From: Smallanthus sonchifolius
Lineage: Eukaryota > Streptophyta > Magnoliopsida > Asterales > Asteraceae
Reading direction: 5' to 3'
Assembly: GCA_023525975.1 (NCBI GenBank)
Contig: CM042030.1
Location: 31,552,350 to 31,616,349 of the forward strand
DNA: 64,000 nucleotides
Made by a program: the position numbers and the translations under genes. Positions 59,478 to 64,000 of this stretch are shown piece after piece. Under the pieces are notes generated by a model that saw only the letters and a program-made list of their open reading frames with translations, did not search any database and was not told the DNA's origin. The stretch's first letter is position 1, and each line of letters opens with the position of its first letter.

Positions 59478-59557
59478 CCCTAGCGGGCGGACTGGTTAAG
59501 GGCTTGTGTGTGTGTGGAGAGACCCGGGTTCGAGACCGGGCTCCCACAATTATTTTT
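59478..59557 (+). other. tRNA-like module in LTR5
   Basis: CCCTAGCGGGC, the A-box-like TGGTTAAGGG at 59493 (as in Ser/Leu tRNA D arms), the B box GGTTCGAGACC at 59527-59537 and TTTTT at 59553-59557. No anticodon arm is evident. Confidence 0.58.
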
Positions 59558-60366
59558 AAAACATTTTTCTGGATTTATTAAATTAATAAAAATCAAACCT
59601 TTTAATATTGTATTATTATATAAATGGGTTTTAACCCGGAAAACAACCCGTAGGCTCGGGTTTGAAATATTAGTTTGTTTTTATACATTATACCCACTTT
59701 TATAATTTATACATTATTATTATTAATAAGTAAAAATAATATAATTATATTATTTTTAAGCCGTAAACTCGTGTAAAATAATATGTTTATATTATTCTCA
59801 AATTGTGACCCGTGTTATTAAATAATATATATTTATATTATTTCAAATCATTTTATAACGCCGTAAATCAATCGAAACTAAATAATAATATAACTAATTA
59901 TATTATCCACTCGTATATATATATTATTATTTATGTCGTTCGTCGCGTAAAGTAATTCCTAAACCCGTGGACACGTCCGTCCACTCTCGTTTGTTGGAGC
60001 GGTTCTTTAAGACGTTCCTTCCGTGTCACAGTCACAATTCCCATTATCGTTCCTAATTTATATGTTTATAATTTTAGGACATTCGTAGGTCTTTTGAGAC
60101 TTACACTCGTGGTTCCAACTTACTTCTAGTGTGAAACTACCTTCAACGCCAAGCAGGTGAGTTTTCACGGCCCCTTTTTATTGTTTTAACTTGGGGGAGA
60201 AAACATGCTTAACTACTTTTGAGATTTTGTATTTCGTATGATATCAATGTTAAAGCTAAGTGTAACACGCTATCACAGAAAGTCCTCATCTTATATCGAA
60301 CCGTTAATATGGATCTTAGCGAGGTAATATTTAGTAGTACTACTGGGTTTGACAAATCCCACCCGC

Positions 60367-60381
60367 GTTAGTCGCGATAAC
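60367..60381 (+). other. Conserved LTR hairpin
   Basis: GTTAG, TCGCG, ATAAC: same core as 30277-30299 with one mismatch in the stem, downstream of TAGTAGTACTA. Confidence 0.55.
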
Positions 60382-60955
60382 TCGATTAGATATCGAACGG
60401 GTGAAATGTTAGCCTACTCACATCGCCAGTATTGATTGACCTGGCAGGAGGCAATAAACAAACAGTCAGCTTCGGTTGCGAGCACTTGAGCTAAACATGA
60501 ACATAGGTTAGCTACCTATAGATATGCATATTGAATGATCATAAATCTGGTAAACGCTTACGTATTTATTTGAAACCTGTGAAACTCACCAACCTTGTGT
60601 TGACACTTTTTCTTACATGTTTTCTCAGGTCGCTAAGATAAGACACAGGTGCACGTTAGGGCATGCATGGGATTCAACTACTTTGATTATGACTTATTTA
60701 TGTTTGTTTGAATTATTCTATTGTACTTGTTTTGGTTGGACGTTTTGGACTTTTTGGACTTTTGGACTTTGGTTTTGGGCGCGTGTATTTTGCGCATTTA
60801 CTTTCTTTACGCTTCCGCATTGATACTCTGATTTAAATGATATTTTCATTTTGAGTCTCATGTAGAGTCGTTCAAAGTAACTAATGTGTGAGATCCTGGT
60901 TCGTCACTTCCCAAACGGTAAAACTCCGTTAGTTGAAATTGGGGGTGTGACAGAT

Positions 60956-60967
60956 TGGTATCAGAGA
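60956..60967 (+). other. Primer-binding site of the LTR5 element
   Basis: TGGTATCAGAGA; the last base differs from the usual C. The leader ATTGGTTATAGAGAACTAGG after it resembles the LARD1 and LARD2 leaders. Confidence 0.9.
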
Positions 60968-61068
60968 CATTGGTTATAGAGAACTAGGATTGCATACTAG
61001 ACTATAGCCTTACACATTAGTTACATGTCATTTGGATGTTTGGTACTTATACATACTGTTGCAGGATC

Positions 61069-61841
61069 ATGTCGTCAACCCCACCTCCGTCACCTAAGGC
61101 ACTAGGACATAAGGCACCTATCCTACCATCCCCGGAGCCCAAAAGGCGCCGGACTACTTCCAGTGACCAATCAGTTGACCAAGGCGAACCGAGTAACGCA
61201 CGAGCATTGGATTATGCTCTGAATTGGGACGTATACCCACATATGATCCAAAGATGGATCGAAATGGGAGATGTTCCATCACCTTACTTTGGATCCGCAT
61301 CTTCATCATCTACACTACCTAGCTTACCATGCACCATGGAACAAGCTTTCGCAGCATTCGTATCTTATAGTTGAAGGAATTGAGTATTGTACAAGATGCC
61401 ACCGAGGAGATACCTAAACTTCTGAAGAATGGACCCCAAATAGAAGAAAATAAGCTAGGAATAGAACTCTTGACTACCGAACTAGCTGCAACAGACCATG
61501 TTCATAACCTTTTAGTGGATCGTGTGGCACATCTAGAGACGAGGGCCGACGCTATGGACGATGATATGGAAGGAGTTCTGGAGAGATTAGCTGCTATGGA
61601 AGCTCAGCTACATGTGGCAAACCACACTGCTGAAGGTCTTCAAGAGAGGGTAACCCACTTGGAAGCCCAACTACAAGCCGCTTTATTTCCTGAAGAAATT
61701 CCACATTCTGATGGCGAGGAGGAACCTTTTGAGGAGGAACCTTTTAAAGAAGAGCCTTTCGAGGAGGAGCCCGTGGGAGAAGAACCGGTTGAGATAGACG
61801 ATGCACAATCGTATGTTTCTTCCGATGACGAAGATGCTTGA
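61069..61841 (+). pseudogene. Pre-gag ORF with basic N-terminus and coiled coil
   Basis: The start MSSTPPPSPKAL leads to a Pro/Ser-rich N-terminus with a basic cluster (EPKRRRTTSSD), possibly a nuclear localisation signal. The first frame stops at 61374 and the next begins to align at about 61371, so one frameshift is likely. The second half is a predicted coiled coil (LERLAAMEAQLHVANHTAEG, VTHLEAQLQAAL) with a Glu-rich tail of tandem PFEEE-type repeats ending SYVSSDDEDA. 560-2092 has the same ORF. Function unknown. Confidence 0.6.
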
Positions 61842-62093
61842 TGATCTTCCTACTCTATCTTCCTTTTCATGTTTGTTTTTGCTTATGTTATTTCTCTTTT
61901 CAAACCTAGATGGGTAAGGTTGTTCCCATCCAATAAAAGTATGAGAAGTTTAATATTTGAGTTATTTATTTTGTAGCCTTACAATTTATTTAATTTTCAA
62001 AATATTAGATGTTGTATCTCCTTACTCGTACCTGAACAATGTTTAATATGCGATATATTTCTCATTGTTTTTCATTTGTGATTGTGAAGAATC

Positions 62094-63721
62094 ATGTCTG
62101 GGAGAGGACGCGGAGGCCGTGCCGGTGGTCGTGGTACCATTAACATGACGGCAGCAGAGCTAGCAACACTGATAAATGATAGTGTGGCAGAGGCTCTAGC
62201 AGCACAGAATGCTGCAGGTAAATGCTTTAGCTATTGACAAATGGTGTCAATCCTTCTCCTAAAGACATCTTTCTCAACTCTATAATTCCAATTTTATTTG
62301 TATTTCTAAATCCAGGTCGGCAAAATCAGCAAAACCAACAACCAGCCTGTACTTTCAAGGCATTCATGGATTGCAAGCCCCACACCTTTAGTGGAGCTAA
62401 AGGAGCCGTTGGATTGCTTCGCTGGTTCGAGAAGGTAGAATCAATAATAGCCATGTACAACTGCCCCGTGGCTAACCAAGTGAAGTTTGCTGCTGGAACT
62501 TTAGAAGGCCCGGCCCTAACATGGTGGAATGCCCAAGTTCAAATGTTGGGTCTGGCAATGGCAAATGGACTCCCGTGGGAGGAATTTAAAGCAATGATGA
62601 AGGAAGAATATTGCCCACGCGATGAAATTCAAAAGTTAGAGGGAGAGTTCTGGAACCTTAAGATGGAGGGTTCAGAAATTGAACTCTACACCACTCGTTC
62701 ACACAAACTTGCTACTATGTGCCCGCATATGGTAACTCCTGACTATAAAAGAATCGAACTTTACATTGGAGGTCTAGTGCCTCAAAAACAAAGTATGGTT
62801 ACTTCATCCAATCCTGCCACTATTCAACAAACCATTCGACTTGCGCATAAGTTAACCGACCAAGTGGTGACACAAGGAACCCTACCACCTAGAGGTTCAG
62901 TTGCTAAACCCACCGACAGTCACAAACGCAAGTTCGATCACCATTCCAACACCCACAACCACTCCAACTCCCATTCCAAAGGACCTCAACCCAACCAACC
63001 CCAGTTTAACCAACCGCAACAACAGCAACAGCGTAGGTTTGAGCCTACTAAAAACTTCAGCCAGTCGACCTCTTCAGGTCAAAACCAGAGTGGTTATGCG
63101 GGGAAGTCCCCGAAGTGTAACAAGTGTAACTTTCACCACTTTGGATTCTGCAATCGTTGCCAGAGGTGCGGTAAAATAGGTCACGCTGCTAAGGACTGCA
63201 GGGGTGAGTTACAAAGTAAACAACCTTTTCAACAACCGGGAGCCACAAGGGGTTGCTTTGAGTGCGGAAAGGAAGGGCATATCCGAAAGAACTGTCCTCA
63301 GTTGAAGAAAGGGGGTAATGGAAATCACAACCCTAACCAGAATAACAATAGTAATGGTGGTAACAATGGAAATGGTGGAGGAAATGGTGCGAAGGGACGA
63401 GCCTTCATACTAGGATCTGGAGAAGCCCGTTACGACCATAATGTGGTCACCGGTAAGTTCCTCGTAAATAATTACTTTGCTTCTGTCCTTTTTGACACCG
63501 GTGCTGATAGAAGTTTTATATCTAAGAAATTTAGTAATATGATAAAAGGAACTTCATCTCTATTAGAAGATAAGTATACAATAGAGATAGCTGACATCCA
63601 AATAATTGAGGCAACTCATATACTTAAAGGATGTAAACTTGAGCTAGCTACATATATATTTGATATCGAACTTATGCCGGTCATACTTGGTAGTTTTGAT
63701 ATAATCGTCGGCATGGATTGA
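62094..63721 (+). pseudogene. gag: Ty3/gypsy gag and protease, with an intron
   Basis: Exon 1 (62094-62217) begins MSGRGRGGRAGG. After the intron the frame resumes at 62316 (RQNQQNQQPACTF) in phase. Capsid landmarks are GLLRWFEKVESIIAMYNCP, PALTWWNAQVQ and EEYCPRDEIQKLEGEFWNL. Two CCHC knuckles follow, CQRCGKIGHAAKDC and CFECGKEGHIRKNC, then an Asn/Gly-rich linker. Protease has the intact triad in LFDTGADRSFIS and FDIIVGMD, after which a TGA at 63719-63721 replaces the usual Trp. The capsid packs RNA and the knuckles bind it. Confidence 0.85.
62218..62315 (+). other. Spliceosomal intron in gag
   Basis: 98 bp from GTAAATGC to a T-rich end TTTCTAAATCCAG. Without removal the frame stops after AAGKCFSY. 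With removal it joins in phase (Gly codon split 1+2) to the capsid region. The homologous gap at 1231-1331 supports it. Confidence 0.7.
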
Positions 63722-64000
63722 TTATCTAAAAACCAAGCCGAAATTATCTGTCGTGAGAAGATTGTACGTATACCTCTCTCGAATGGAGAAACCCTTTCCG
63801 TCCAAGGCGAAAGAGTTGGTGCAGTCATGGGCATCATATCTTTCATGAAAGCACAAAAATGTCTTCGAAAGGGGCATACGGCTATTTTGGCCCTTGTTGC
63901 TGAACAGTCCTCCGAAGAGAAGAAAATTGAAGATATTCTCGTCGTGCGTGAATTTTTGGAAGTGTTTCCCGAGGATCTGCCCGGTCTGCCACCGCACCGT
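63722..64000 (+). pseudogene. Protease end and start of reverse transcriptase
   Basis: Continues in the gag-protease frame after the TGA. It reads LSKNQAEIICREKIVRIPL, then LVVREFLEVFPEDLPGLPP, the usual start of Ty3 reverse transcriptase. Open to the window edge. Confidence 0.85.

Larger units (their letters stand above)
58106..60952 (+). repeat. LTR5, 5' LTR of the right-hand Ty3 element
   Basis: TGTGACAATCC...GGGGGTGTGACA, 2,847 bp, directly followed by a primer-binding site. Contains a tRNA-like module, an AT-rich body, the LTR hairpin at 60367 and a short TTTTGGAC repeat near 60727-60777. It inserted into the LTR4 element integrase. The second LTR is beyond the window. Confidence 0.92.
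60953..64000 (+). mobile_element. Internal region of the LTR5 Ty3/gypsy element, runs off the window
   Basis: Primer-binding site, pre-gag ORF, intron-containing gag, protease and the first part of reverse transcriptase, in one direction. It is the least damaged coding region in the window: one frameshift in the pre-gag ORF and one stop in protease were seen. Confidence 0.9.

Noticed and set aside
59478..59557. Functional tRNA gene
   Set aside because: A and B boxes are present, but no anticodon arm or matching acceptor stem could be drawn. Best seen as a tRNA-derived module.

Overview
This window reads as repeat-rich nuclear DNA of a flowering plant. A large-genome eudicot such as a daisy-family species is my guess; nothing in the sequence proves the family. 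I found no convincing host gene in 64 kb. Nearly everything is LTR retrotransposon: Ty3/gypsy elements (at least one clearly a Tekay/Del-type chromovirus), Ty1/copia fragments, two large elements with almost no coding capacity (called LARD1 and LARD2 here), one interrupted solo LTR and one hAT-type MITE. Most primer-binding sites are TGGTATCAGAGC (initiator Met tRNA). All comparisons were made by eye within the window, so junctions may be a few bases off unless a target-site duplication (TSD) fixes them.

Layout, left part. 1-558 is the end of an LTR joined to a minus-strand Ty3 gag relic (560-2092). 2096-6185 is a copia element with gag fused directly to the RNase H tail, its integrase and reverse transcriptase gone. 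6186-14567 is LARD1, with a 3 kb 5' LTR, a 3.5 kb internal region carrying one small ORF, and a truncated 3' LTR. 14619-17750 holds non-coding LTR-element sequence ending in a copia-like polypurine tract and LTR. 17752-18965 is a broken minus-strand Ty3 gag, followed by a probable minus-strand LTR region. 21028-21349 is the MITE, with a perfect 8-bp TSD. 21.4-23.3 kb holds copia-like remnants and an unidentified acidic reading frame.

Layout, right part, a set of nested insertions. A diverged Tekay-like LTR (LTR1, starting at 23323) was hit by a 4.9 kb LTR (LTR2, TSD TGAGG). LTR2 was then hit by LARD2 (28113-39087, TSD CAACT). LTR1 was also hit by a Tekay element (40744-50077, TSD TTTTA) and by a further element whose 3' LTR is LTR3 (50140-53575). 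LTR3's element was interrupted by an element with LTR4 (54327-56905), and that one by a plus-strand element with LTR5 (58106 to the window end). The last carries a pre-gag ORF, an intron-containing gag and an intact protease motif.

The most interesting signals are not genes. (1) A tRNA-like A-box/B-box/T-run module sits 1.2-1.4 kb into the LTRs of LARD1, LTR4 and LTR5. (2) A hairpin with the palindromic loop GGTGCACA is present in the otherwise different internal regions of LARD1 and LARD2, and resembles a retroviral dimerisation loop. (3) A hairpin with covarying stems lies just upstream of the polypurine tract in several elements. (4) Several unrelated LTRs carry minisatellites whose unit is itself a hairpin. 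(5) A pre-gag coiled-coil ORF is present in two elements, with a gag intron clear in one and a probable decayed counterpart in the other. LARD1 and LARD2 have no pol and would depend on proteins from autonomous relatives such as the LTR3-type element, whose LTR shares LARD2's minisatellite.
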